NCBI GenBank assembly: GCA_021816935.1
Contig: JAKAWR010000004.1
Coordinates: forward strand, 26,435-90,434
Reading direction: 5' to 3'
Length of the DNA stretch: 64,000 bases
From: Actinomycetes bacterium
GTDB lineage: Bacteria; Actinomycetota; Acidimicrobiia; Acidimicrobiales; JAMCPL01
Each line of letters starts with the position of its first letter. Position 1 is the first letter of the stretch. A program made the translations under genes and the position numbers. Under the pieces are notes generated by a model. The model did not search any database. It was not told where the DNA came from and was given only the letters and a program-made list of their open reading frames with translations. Positions 38,109 through 45,989 of the stretch are shown here, piece after piece.

Positions 38109-38399
38109 GGCAGAGTGCCTCCTTTACTCGGTCCGGCCCGCAGGTGCTCTCTCCCGGTTCCCGGCGCACGGCTGGGCCTGCGGGTTCTCCTGCCATGGTC
38201 GTCTCCGTGCAGGAAGTCCCAAGACTACCGCGAGGCGGGCAGGCCTTGCTACCGGCTGGTAGGGGCAGCTTCAGCGGTTCTCCGCCGTTCACGGTTGCGT
38301 AGGGTTCGGAGCGCCGGGCGTGCTACCGAACCAGGGGCGACGGTGCTCTCCGACGTTTGGTCTGCCCGGTGGTCCGCTCACGTGGAACACCCGCTGCGT

Positions 38400-39107
38400 A
38401 TGATGAATCCGATGGCTGATATGCGGCAACCGGAGGTCGAGGTGCGCGCCAGCGCGCGACGCCGCAAGACGGCCAGCGCCTTCTGGCAGGATGGGCACGT
38501 TGTGGTTGTGGTGCCGGCGCGCTCTTCAGCTTCCGAGCGCGCCAGGTTGGTCGAGACCCTCGTAAAGCGTGTCATGCGTCGCCAGGCACTGACCGCTTTC
38601 CCGGAAGACGAACTGGAAGCCCGTACCGCGGCGCTTGCCGATCGGTACGTGGACGGTGTCCGGCCTTCGTCGGTTCGCTGGGCGACCAATCAGCGCACGC
38701 GGTGGGCCTCGTGTACGGCTGTGACGGGAGAGATCCGGGTTTCCAACCAACTGAGGGCGGTTCCTCTATGGGTTCTGGACGCGATTCTCGTTCACGAACT
38801 GGCGCATCTGATCCAGCACGGCCACTCGGCCCGGTTTCACGATATAGCGAATCGTTATCCCCGTGCCGCCGAGGCAAGGATGTTCCTGAAGGGTTATGCT
38901 CTCGGGATGAGCCAGGCTGATAGACAGTACGGCGATCCCGTTGTCGCCGGCGACGGGGATCTTTGCGACGGAGGGAGGGATTCCTGTGAAGGCGGGAACG
39001 ATGCGGATCGTGAGCCCGCAGGGGGCGAGCAGGGCCGGCTCCTGCCTTTCAGCTCGCCCATTTCGCCCTGTCCGGTTTCGTCACCTGCCAGAGGATCGCG
39101 CCGGTAG
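38400..39107 (+). CDS. SprT/YgjP-like M48-type metallopeptidase
   Basis: NQRTRWASCTAVTGEIRVSNQLRAVPLWVLDAILVHELAHLIQHGHSARF. Confidence 0.88.
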   Translation: MMNPMADMRQPEVEVRASARRRKTASAFWQDGHVVVVVPARSSASERARLVETLVKRVMRRQALTAFPEDELEARTAALADRYVDGVRPSSVRWATNQRTRWASCTAVTGEIRVSNQLRAVPLWVLDAILVHELAHLIQHGHSARFHDIANRYPRAAEARMFLKGYALGMSQADRQYGDPVVAGDGDLCDGGRDSCEGGNDADREPAGGEQGRLLPFSSPISPCPVSSPARGSRR

Positions 39108-39161
39108 GTACGGGAACCCGGGCAAAGGGCCGTCAGCCCCAACGCAGCTAGAACCGATCGC

Positions 39162-39842
39162 ATGAGCATCAACCATCTTCTCTACACCTACGGCTACGGG
39201 GCTGTTTTCGTCCTCGTGGCGCTGGAGAGTCTAGGCATTCCGGTGCCCGGGGAAACCATTCTCATATCGGCCGGTACCTATGCGGGCGTGACCCATAAGC
39301 TCAGCGTGTGGGTCATATTTACCGTCGCCGCAGCAGCAGCGATCATCGGGGACAACATCGGGTTCTGGATAGGGGTCAAGGGGGGCTATCGGCTCGCGCG
39401 CCGCTACGGCCACTATGTCCGTTTCGACGAGAAGAAGATGAAGATTGGCCGCTACATCTTCGATCGGCAGGGAGGCAAGGTCGTTTTCTTCGGCCGCTTC
39501 GTGTCGGTCCTGCGCGCCTACGCGGCATTTCTTTCCGGGACGAACCGGATGAGCTGGCGCAAGTTCCTCGTGTACAATGCCGCGGGCGGGATCGTCTGGG
39601 CGGCGCTTTGGAGTTTCGCCTCGTACTACGCCGGCAACGCCATTCACAAGGCCTCGAAGCCCGTCGATTTCGGGTTCGCCATCGCCGCCGTGTTCGCTGT
39701 CGTCGTCTCGATCCTGGTGGTGCGGGCACAGGCGGGGCGGCTCGAAGCCAAGGCCGAGGCTGCCTACCCGGGGCCGCTTGCCGATGGTGCGGAGACGGAT
39801 AAGGGGGCGGATGCCTCGGGGCGGCTCTCAGCCGACGATTAG
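39162..39842 (+). CDS. DedA family membrane protein
   Basis: VALESLGIPVPGETILISAGTYAG; GRYIFDRQGGKVVFFGRFVSVLRAYAAFLSGTNRMSWRKFLVYNAAGGIVWA. Confidence 0.92.
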   Translation: MSINHLLYTYGYGAVFVLVALESLGIPVPGETILISAGTYAGVTHKLSVWVIFTVAAAAAIIGDNIGFWIGVKGGYRLARRYGHYVRFDEKKMKIGRYIFDRQGGKVVFFGRFVSVLRAYAAFLSGTNRMSWRKFLVYNAAGGIVWAALWSFASYYAGNAIHKASKPVDFGFAIAAVFAVVVSILVVRAQAGRLEAKAEAAYPGPLADGAETDKGADASGRLSADD

Positions 39843-39965
39843 CGGGAGAGTCTCGTCGATAGGGCCGCGCACGACGACGGTAGCGAGGCCGTCCATTTCC
39901 GTGGGCCCGCCGTTCACGATCACCACGGGAGCGCCATGTGCATAGCACCGATGTGCCCAAACTAC
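39828..39965 (-). pseudogene. C-terminal remnant of a Sir2-type deacetylase
   Basis: AHRCYAHGAPVVIVNGGPTEMDGLATVVVRGPIDETLPLIVG matches the sirtuin C-terminus; no catalytic core upstream. Confidence 0.65.
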
Positions 39966-40104
39966 CATCCGGTGCCAGTTCCCTCCTGCGATCGCCCGCT
40001 TCTTCCGGCGTCCTGGACGCGTCGAGCCCATTCACCGGAAGTTAACCGAGAGATCACGCCGATTTCGACCTCTGGTAGCCCGGCGTTCACGTCGCCTCTG
40101 TACC

Positions 40105-41019
40105 ATGAGCCACGTGACCATGACGAACACTTCACCGGACGCACCGTTGCCGGTTTCAGTCAACTCGAACGAGGCTCTCCATGTCATGAACCAGAACCTG
40201 AATGTGAACATGTCCACGACTGCCCAGGCGACGGTCGAGGTGCAAACCGGTCAAACCGAGCCGTCAGCGCCGGTGCTTGCAGCCCGGAACGCGAGCGTTG
40301 GCTTCGGAGGCAAGACTGTCCTTACCGGCGTGGGTGTCGATTTTGCAAAAGGGACGATCACCGCAGTGATAGGGCCGACGGGATGCGGGAAGTCGACCCT
40401 ACTTCGGTCGTTCAACCGGATGAACGACAAGACCAGCGGCTACTGGCGTACCGGAAGTATCGAGTTGGACGGGTCGGATGTGAGCAGGAAAGGCGTTGAC
40501 CTGCTGGATCTTCGTCGGCGGGTCGGTATGGTCTTCCAGAGGCCGAACCCGTTCCCGATGTCGATCCGGGACAACGTCGTCGCCGGCGTCAGGGCGCACC
40601 GGATGGCTCCCCGGCGCAAGCTGGCGGCGACAGCCGAGCACTACCTAAGGCAGGTAGGGCTGTGGGGAGCTGTGTCGGAAAGACTCGGCGACTCGCCCTT
40701 CCGGCTGTCCGGTGGCCAGCAGCAGCTCCTATGCCTGGCGCGGGCGCTTGCTGTCGAGCCGGAGGTCCTTCTGCTGGACGAACCGACCTCCTCGCTGGAT
40801 CCGATTGCCACCGAGATGGTCGAAGACCTGTTGCGCAAGCTCATTCCGGCGATCACGATTGTGATCGTGACCCATAACCTCCACCAGGCCCGCCGCCTTG
40901 CAGGCAGGACTGCATTCCTGTACGACGGACGCCTGGTGGAATCCGGCGACACTGCCGAGATCTTCAGCTCCCCTCGCGAGCCGGAAACTGTGAGCTATAT
41001 CGGCGGGAGGATCGGATGA
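40105..41019 (+). CDS. pstB: Phosphate ABC transporter ATP-binding protein
   Basis: VIGPTGCGKSTLLRSFNRMND; RVGMVFQRPNPFPMSIRDNV; LSGGQQQLLCLARALAVEPEVLLLDEPTSSLDP. Confidence 0.95.
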   Translation: MSHVTMTNTSPDAPLPVSVNSNEALHVMNQNLNVNMSTTAQATVEVQTGQTEPSAPVLAARNASVGFGGKTVLTGVGVDFAKGTITAVIGPTGCGKSTLLRSFNRMNDKTSGYWRTGSIELDGSDVSRKGVDLLDLRRRVGMVFQRPNPFPMSIRDNVVAGVRAHRMAPRRKLAATAEHYLRQVGLWGAVSERLGDSPFRLSGGQQQLLCLARALAVEPEVLLLDEPTSSLDPIATEMVEDLLRKLIPAITIVIVTHNLHQARRLAGRTAFLYDGRLVESGDTAEIFSSPREPETVSYIGGRIG

Positions 41020-41029
41020 CCCGACCGAC

Positions 41030-41150
41030 GGGGCGAAGACGTCCGGTGCGAGAACGTCCGGTGGACGTTCGAGTACAGGACAGGGGCGAAGCCACGACCC
41101 GAATCGGTCCAGTGAACGTCTGAGAGGAAGGAATGGCGAAGCACGACCGT
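41030..41150 (+). repeat. Dispersed repeat copy R3 between pstB and pstS
   Basis: CGTCCGGTGGACGTTCGAGTACAGGACAGGGGCGAAGCCACGACCCGAATC then GGTCCAGTGAACGTCTGAGAGGAAGGAATGGCGAAGCACGAC. Confidence 0.85.
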
Positions 41151-41389
41151 TCGCCGAGGAAGAAGTGCCGAAGCCCCATCTTGCCTTCCGCTCCCCGGCG
41201 AGCTCGCACAGGGTTATGAAGTCCGTTCCGCCCGGGCGCCGCGGACACTCCGAGCGCCCAAGGCACGGCCGGGACGCATCAACAGATCTGACGGAAACCA
41301 GACAACAAGGAAAGGGAAAGGAGCTTTACCTCCAATGAACAGATATCTCGAGATAATTGCGTTACGCCGGCCACCCGGCGGGGCGAGGC

Positions 41390-41505
41390 AGTCCGGTGGT
41401 GAGGTAATCCGCTGTACTGCCGAAAGGAAGAACGGCAGCGTAGCCACGACAAGCATCGGTCCGCTGTACGGCCGAGAGGAAGGAATGGCGAAGCACGACG
41501 TTCGG
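41390..41505 (+). repeat. Dispersed repeat copy R2, running into the pstS start
   Basis: AATCCGCTGTACTGCCGAAAGGAAGAACGGCAGCGTAGCCACGACAAGCATC then GGTCCGCTGTACGGCCGAGAGGAAGGAATGGCGAAGCACGAC. Confidence 0.85.
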
Positions 41506-42735
41506 TCGCCGGATACAAGAAAGCGGCGCAGCCACGACAAGTTTGGCAGTGGCGAAGCCACGCCAGGAGCGCGCGCTCGTCGGCGCAGCTTGCTGAGCGT
41601 AGTCTCCCTACTTGGCGCAGGTGCTGTCGTGTTGGCAGCCTGCTCTTCCTCGCCGCCGTCTACCCCCACTACGCCGAGCAGCATGTCCACCAGCGGCGCC
41701 CACCCGGGAGGTGCCGTATCGCTCGCATCGCTGGAGACGCCGCCGCAGGGCAGCGTCTCTCTTAACGAGACCGGATCGACCCTTCTCTATCCCCTCTTCA
41801 ATCTCTGGGGACCCGCCTATAGCAAGCTGCACCCGAACATCAGCCTGACCACGGCCGGGACGGGTTCGGGTACGGGGATCTCCCAGGCGTCTGCCGGCAC
41901 GGTCCAGATAGGGGCCTCCGACGCGTATCTTTCACCGGCCCAGGTGCAGAAGGACCCGGGACTTCTCAACATACCTCTCGCGATCTCCGCTCAGATGATC
42001 AACTACAACATCCCGGGATTCTCAGGAACTCTGAAGTTGAACGGTAAGGTTCTCTCGGCCATTTACCAGGGCAAGATCACGCACTGGAACGATCCGAAGA
42101 TCGGGGCCCTCAACCCGGGAGCCTCGCTCCCGAATGTGACCATATACCCCCTTCACCGTTCCGACGGTAGCGGCGACACGTTCATCTTCAGCCAGTATCT
42201 CTCCAAGCAGGACCCGAATGGCTGGGGCCAGAAGATCGGGTACGGCACCACGGTGGGTTTCCCCGGCTTTTCGACCGCCCTCGGCGAGCTTGGCAATGGC
42301 GGGATGGTGACGGGATGCGCAAAGACGCCGGGCTGCGTCGCCTACATTGGCGTCAGCTACAGGACCCAGACCCAGGCAAAGAACCTTGGAGAGGCCGATA
42401 TAGAGAACGGCTCGGGCAACTACGAGGCACTGACCTCGCAGACGGTTGCGGCGGAGGCAGCCAGCTTTGCCGGCTCGACCCCTGCTTCCGGTGCCATTTC
42501 CCTGGTCGACGGCACGAGCGCAGCGAGCGGGTACCCGATCATCAACTACGAGTACGCGATCGTGAACAAGAGGCAGTCGAGCAGTTCGACGGCGCAGGCT
42601 GTCAAGGCTCTACTGGCCTGGACCATGGACCCGAACGGCGGATCAGCGAGCTCGTTCCTGAACCAGGTGGCGTTCAAGTCCCTGCCGGCTTCGGCGGTGG
42701 CTGTCTCGATCAAGCTGCTGTCCGAGATCCGGTAG
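41485..42735 (+). CDS. pstS: Phosphate ABC transporter substrate-binding lipoprotein
   Basis: Lipobox GAGAVVLAACSSS; TGSTLLYPLFNLWGPAYSKLHPNISLTTAGTGSGTGISQASAGTVQIGASDAYL. Confidence 0.93.
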   Translation: MAKHDVRSPDTRKRRSHDKFGSGEATPGARARRRSLLSVVSLLGAGAVVLAACSSSPPSTPTTPSSMSTSGAHPGGAVSLASLETPPQGSVSLNETGSTLLYPLFNLWGPAYSKLHPNISLTTAGTGSGTGISQASAGTVQIGASDAYLSPAQVQKDPGLLNIPLAISAQMINYNIPGFSGTLKLNGKVLSAIYQGKITHWNDPKIGALNPGASLPNVTIYPLHRSDGSGDTFIFSQYLSKQDPNGWGQKIGYGTTVGFPGFSTALGELGNGGMVTGCAKTPGCVAYIGVSYRTQTQAKNLGEADIENGSGNYEALTSQTVAAEAASFAGSTPASGAISLVDGTSAASGYPIINYEYAIVNKRQSSSSTAQAVKALLAWTMDPNGGSASSFLNQVAFKSLPASAVAVSIKLLSEIR

Positions 42736-42784
42736 CGGTAGCGGGAACCCACGACCAGGTCGGTCGGACGCTGATGTCAGTCGT

Positions 42785-42900
42785 GCTTTGCCGCGCCTTC
42801 CTCTCAGACGTCCACTGGACCGATTCGGGTCGTGGCTGCGGTGCCGCCGCCCACTCGGACGTTTACCGGACGTCCTCGCACCGGACGTCCTCGCCAAGAT
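42785..42900 (-). repeat. Dispersed repeat copy R4, inverted, between pstS and pstC
   Basis: Minus strand CGTCCGGTAAACGTCCGAGTGGGCGGCGGCACCGCAGCCACGACCCGAATC then GGTCCAGTGGACGTCTGAGAGGAAGGCGCGGCAAAGCACGAC. Confidence 0.85.
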
Positions 42901-43083
42901 GAGGATGGCTCGGCCCGGTGGCGGAAATGGTTGGCAACGCTCGCGATGCGATCTCGTAGGCGGGGCGGGGTGGCTGCGAGGGTGGTTTCGGGTGGAGCGG
43001 CCGGCAGGGTCTGGCGGGTGTCCGGCACGGCCGGCCGGCCTCGGCAGGGATTGGCGGGAACCGGCGGAACGGGAGGGGGGGTG

Positions 43084-44145
43084 ATGACGGTCGACCGGAG
43101 CGCCGCCTTGGACGGGTCGGGGCGATCCAGAGTACTGGCGGTCATCAGAAAACTGGCAGGCCGCGCGCCGAAAACCTTCCTTTTCGGTTGCGCGGCCGTG
43201 CCGCTCGTGGCGCTTGCCTTTGTCGTCGTCGCTCTCACGGTGAAGGCTATGCCTGCTATCAGGTACAACGGCTTCGGGTTCTTCACGCGCCGCGCGTGGA
43301 ATCCGGGGTCGACCTATGCACAGCTTGTTACCACACACGGCGTCCAGCATCCGGTCGGGGCAAGCTACGGGGCGCTCCCGCTGATCCTCGGGACGCTGGA
43401 ATCCTCAGCGATTGCGCTCGTCCTTGCCGTCCCGATCGGCATCGCGGTGGCTGCCGTTGTTGTCGAGATGCTGCCGGCGAGAATGTCATCGGCAGTGGGC
43501 TTCTGCCTGGAGGTGCTTGCCGGTGTCCCGAGCGTGGTCTACGGATTGTGGGGAGCGTACACCCTTGGGCCTTTTCTGGCCCGCCACGTGTCGCCGCTGA
43601 TTGCGAATCATATACCGGACGTCCCCGTTCTGCGGTTCTTCAAAGGCCCGGTCGGTGCCGGAGAAGGCCTGCTGAGCTCGGGAGTAGTGCTTGCGATTAT
43701 GGTCGTTCCGATAATCGCGGCCACGACCAGGGACCTGCTTCGTCAGGTTCCGCGGGACAGCGTCTACGGGGCTACGGCTCTCGGCATGACCGGTTCCGAG
43801 GCATTCCATGCGGTGAGCTTTCGCTGGGTACGCAGCGGTATCGTGGGAGTCTCGATGCTCGGTCTCGGCCGGGCCCTCGGTGAGACGATGGCAATCGCGA
43901 TGGTGTCGGGCGCCGAACTGGGCGTGAACCCGCATAACCTCTACCTGACGATGACCACTATTGCGGCGACGATCGTGTCGCAGCTCGATTCAGCGTTCAC
44001 GGACGCGAGCGGGCTCGCCGTACGTACGCTCGGCGAAGCCGCCCTGGTTCTTGCGGCTATCACGCTCCTTCTCAACGTGGCCGCCCGGCTAATGGTTCGC
44101 CGGGTGTCAGCGGGTACGGCGCTTCCGGTAGGGCGCGGGATATGA
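43084..44145 (+). CDS. pstC: Phosphate ABC transporter permease PstC
   Basis: [56 protein letters not shown]. Confidence 0.93.
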   Translation: MTVDRSAALDGSGRSRVLAVIRKLAGRAPKTFLFGCAAVPLVALAFVVVALTVKAMPAIRYNGFGFFTRRAWNPGSTYAQLVTTHGVQHPVGASYGALPLILGTLESSAIALVLAVPIGIAVAAVVVEMLPARMSSAVGFCLEVLAGVPSVVYGLWGAYTLGPFLARHVSPLIANHIPDVPVLRFFKGPVGAGEGLLSSGVVLAIMVVPIIAATTRDLLRQVPRDSVYGATALGMTGSEAFHAVSFRWVRSGIVGVSMLGLGRALGETMAIAMVSGAELGVNPHNLYLTMTTIAATIVSQLDSAFTDASGLAVRTLGEAALVLAAITLLLNVAARLMVRRVSAGTALPVGRGI

Positions 44146-45059
44146 GGATGGGAATGAGGTCAAGGCGGGCTAGCGGTGCCCTTTTCTGGGGCGCATGCAG
44201 CCTGGCGCTGGCGTTCGTGATACTTCCCCTGGTGTCGGTGATCTGGATGCTGACTGCGCACGCCCTGCCTCACTGGAGCTGGAGCGTACTGACCGGTACG
44301 ACGTCGGGAGTGGGAGGCGGCCTGGCCAACACGATCGTGGGCACTTTCGTGATAGCCGCCGGAGTGGCCCTTCTCGCCGGTAGCGTAGGGATTGCAGGAG
44401 GGGTGTATGTAACTGAGGTTGCCCCGGCCCGGATGGGATCATTTCTCCGCAGTTCATCCGAGGTGCTGTCCGGGATCCCTTCAATCGTACTCGGATATGT
44501 TGGTTACATAGCACTCGTCGTGGCCTTCGGGTGGGGCTTCTCGCTCGCCGCAGCTCTCGTCGTTCTGTCGATCATGGTCATTCCCTACGTGATGAAATCC
44601 ACAGAGGTGGCCGTACGCCAAGTGCCAACGTCCTACAGGGAAGGCGGCGAGGCGCTGGGGATGTCGGGATGGCAGGTGATGAGGAAGGTCGTAGTCAAGC
44701 CTGCCCTGCCGGGCATCGTTACTGGCCTGATCGTCGCCCTGGCAATCGCTGTCGGGGAGACGGCGCCGCTGATTTACACGGCAGGGTGGAGCAACAACTT
44801 CCCGAAGGCACAGCTCACCCATTCGCCGCTCGGGTACCTGCCCTATGCCGTGTGGGCGTTCTACAACGAGCCGTACGCTTCCTCGGGGCGGATCTCGCAT
44901 GTGGCGGCGCTTCTGCTCGTCCTGATAGTGGTGCTGTTGATCGTCGTCTCGCGGGTGGTACTCGCAGTGACCCAGCGCTACGCGCCGGGCCGCATGCGCC
45001 GTTCCGGCGGCCGCGGACTCGGCCCGTTCCGCCGACCCCACCGCGTTGGCGCGGTGTAG
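44142..45059 (+). CDS. pstA: Phosphate ABC transporter permease PstA
   Basis: [72 protein letters not shown]. Confidence 0.93.
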   Translation: MRMGMRSRRASGALFWGACSLALAFVILPLVSVIWMLTAHALPHWSWSVLTGTTSGVGGGLANTIVGTFVIAAGVALLAGSVGIAGGVYVTEVAPARMGSFLRSSSEVLSGIPSIVLGYVGYIALVVAFGWGFSLAAALVVLSIMVIPYVMKSTEVAVRQVPTSYREGGEALGMSGWQVMRKVVVKPALPGIVTGLIVALAIAVGETAPLIYTAGWSNNFPKAQLTHSPLGYLPYAVWAFYNEPYASSGRISHVAALLLVLIVVLLIVVSRVVLAVTQRYAPGRMRRSGGRGLGPFRRPHRVGAV

Positions 45060-45106
45060 CCTGCCCCCGACCCTCTGGCGAGATTCCAAGCTCCTTGCGC
45101 CGTCAA

Positions 45107-45321
45107 GCTAGTGCACCGTCTCATGAATAACCATGCGATCTCGCTAGCCAGATGACGCCGCCGGCTGTGTCCTCGTCCTCGACGTACTCCCTGGTACGCG
45201 CATACAATGTGCTTCGCCATGCCTGTCCCGCAACAGTCCACCGGACTGTTGCGCATCCTTGCCAGGCAGCGTCCCTGACTTGCCGATTATCATCACGCTA
45301 TTCATGAGACGGTGTACTAGC
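45107..45321. mobile_element. MITE-like element, copy C (215 bp) with 23-bp terminal inverted repeats and an internal hairpin
   Basis: gctagtgcaccgtctcatgaata (45107-45129) / tattcatgagacggtgtactagc (45299-45321), 22/23 paired; internal CGCAACAGTCC-acc-GGACTGTTGCG at 45229-45253. Confidence 0.88.
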
Positions 45322-45450
45322 GTTTCACGGAGCGGGCAGTCAACGGGATGCGGATTATTCAGGAAACGGTAGCCAGCGGACCGCGATTCGATGGAACCTT
45401 TCGCCTCGCCAGCGCGTCATTAATGTACAGGAGGTGAAAGGTGCACATCT

Positions 45451-45930
45451 GTGCGTGACGACGAAGCATTCACACGGTTCGTGATGCAGGCCTACCCGGG
45501 GCTCCTACGCCGGGCGTTCCTACTCGTGGGCGACCACGGGCGAGCGGAAGACCTGGTGCAGACCTCGTTGGCTTCCGCCTACGGCCGGTGGGGCCGTATC
45601 CGCCAGCCGGAGGCGTACTTGCGGACCGTGATGACGCGTCACGCCGTCAGATGGGGTGCCCGGCGCTGGAACAGGGAGTACCCAACCGGTAATCTGCCGG
45701 AACGCTCCGTAGGGGCGGGTACCCCGGCAGACGTCGATCTTTCGGTCGCAGTCCAGCGTGCGCTCATGTCTCTTCCCGTCGAGCAGCGAGCCGTCGTGGT
45801 GCAGCGATACTTTGACGGCTGCACCGAGGCCGAGATCGCCAAGGCGCTCCGCTGCTCGCCGGGGACCGTGAAGAGCCGCTCCTCCAGGGCATTGGCAGCG
45901 CTGCGCGCTAGCGGGATGCTCGACGGGTAG
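45451..45930 (+). CDS. SigE-family (ECF) RNA polymerase sigma factor
   Basis: LVGDHGRAEDLVQTSLASAYGRWGRI, AVVVQRYFDGCTEAEIAKALRCSPGTVKSRSSRALAAL. Confidence 0.92.
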   Translation: MRDDEAFTRFVMQAYPGLLRRAFLLVGDHGRAEDLVQTSLASAYGRWGRIRQPEAYLRTVMTRHAVRWGARRWNREYPTGNLPERSVGAGTPADVDLSVAVQRALMSLPVEQRAVVVQRYFDGCTEAEIAKALRCSPGTVKSRSSRALAALRASGMLDG

Positions 45931-45989
45931 CTCGCTGAGTAGTTCGATGGGCTACTCGATAGGCAGCTCAACGGGTAAGGAGTGACGAT

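Noticed and set aside
27375-45059. Senx3/RegX3-T4SS-Pst as one functional regulon
   Set aside because: Proximity of a RegX3-like system and pst is suggestive for phosphate control, but nothing in the sequence links the T4SS-like genes to it; no shared operator was identified by eye.
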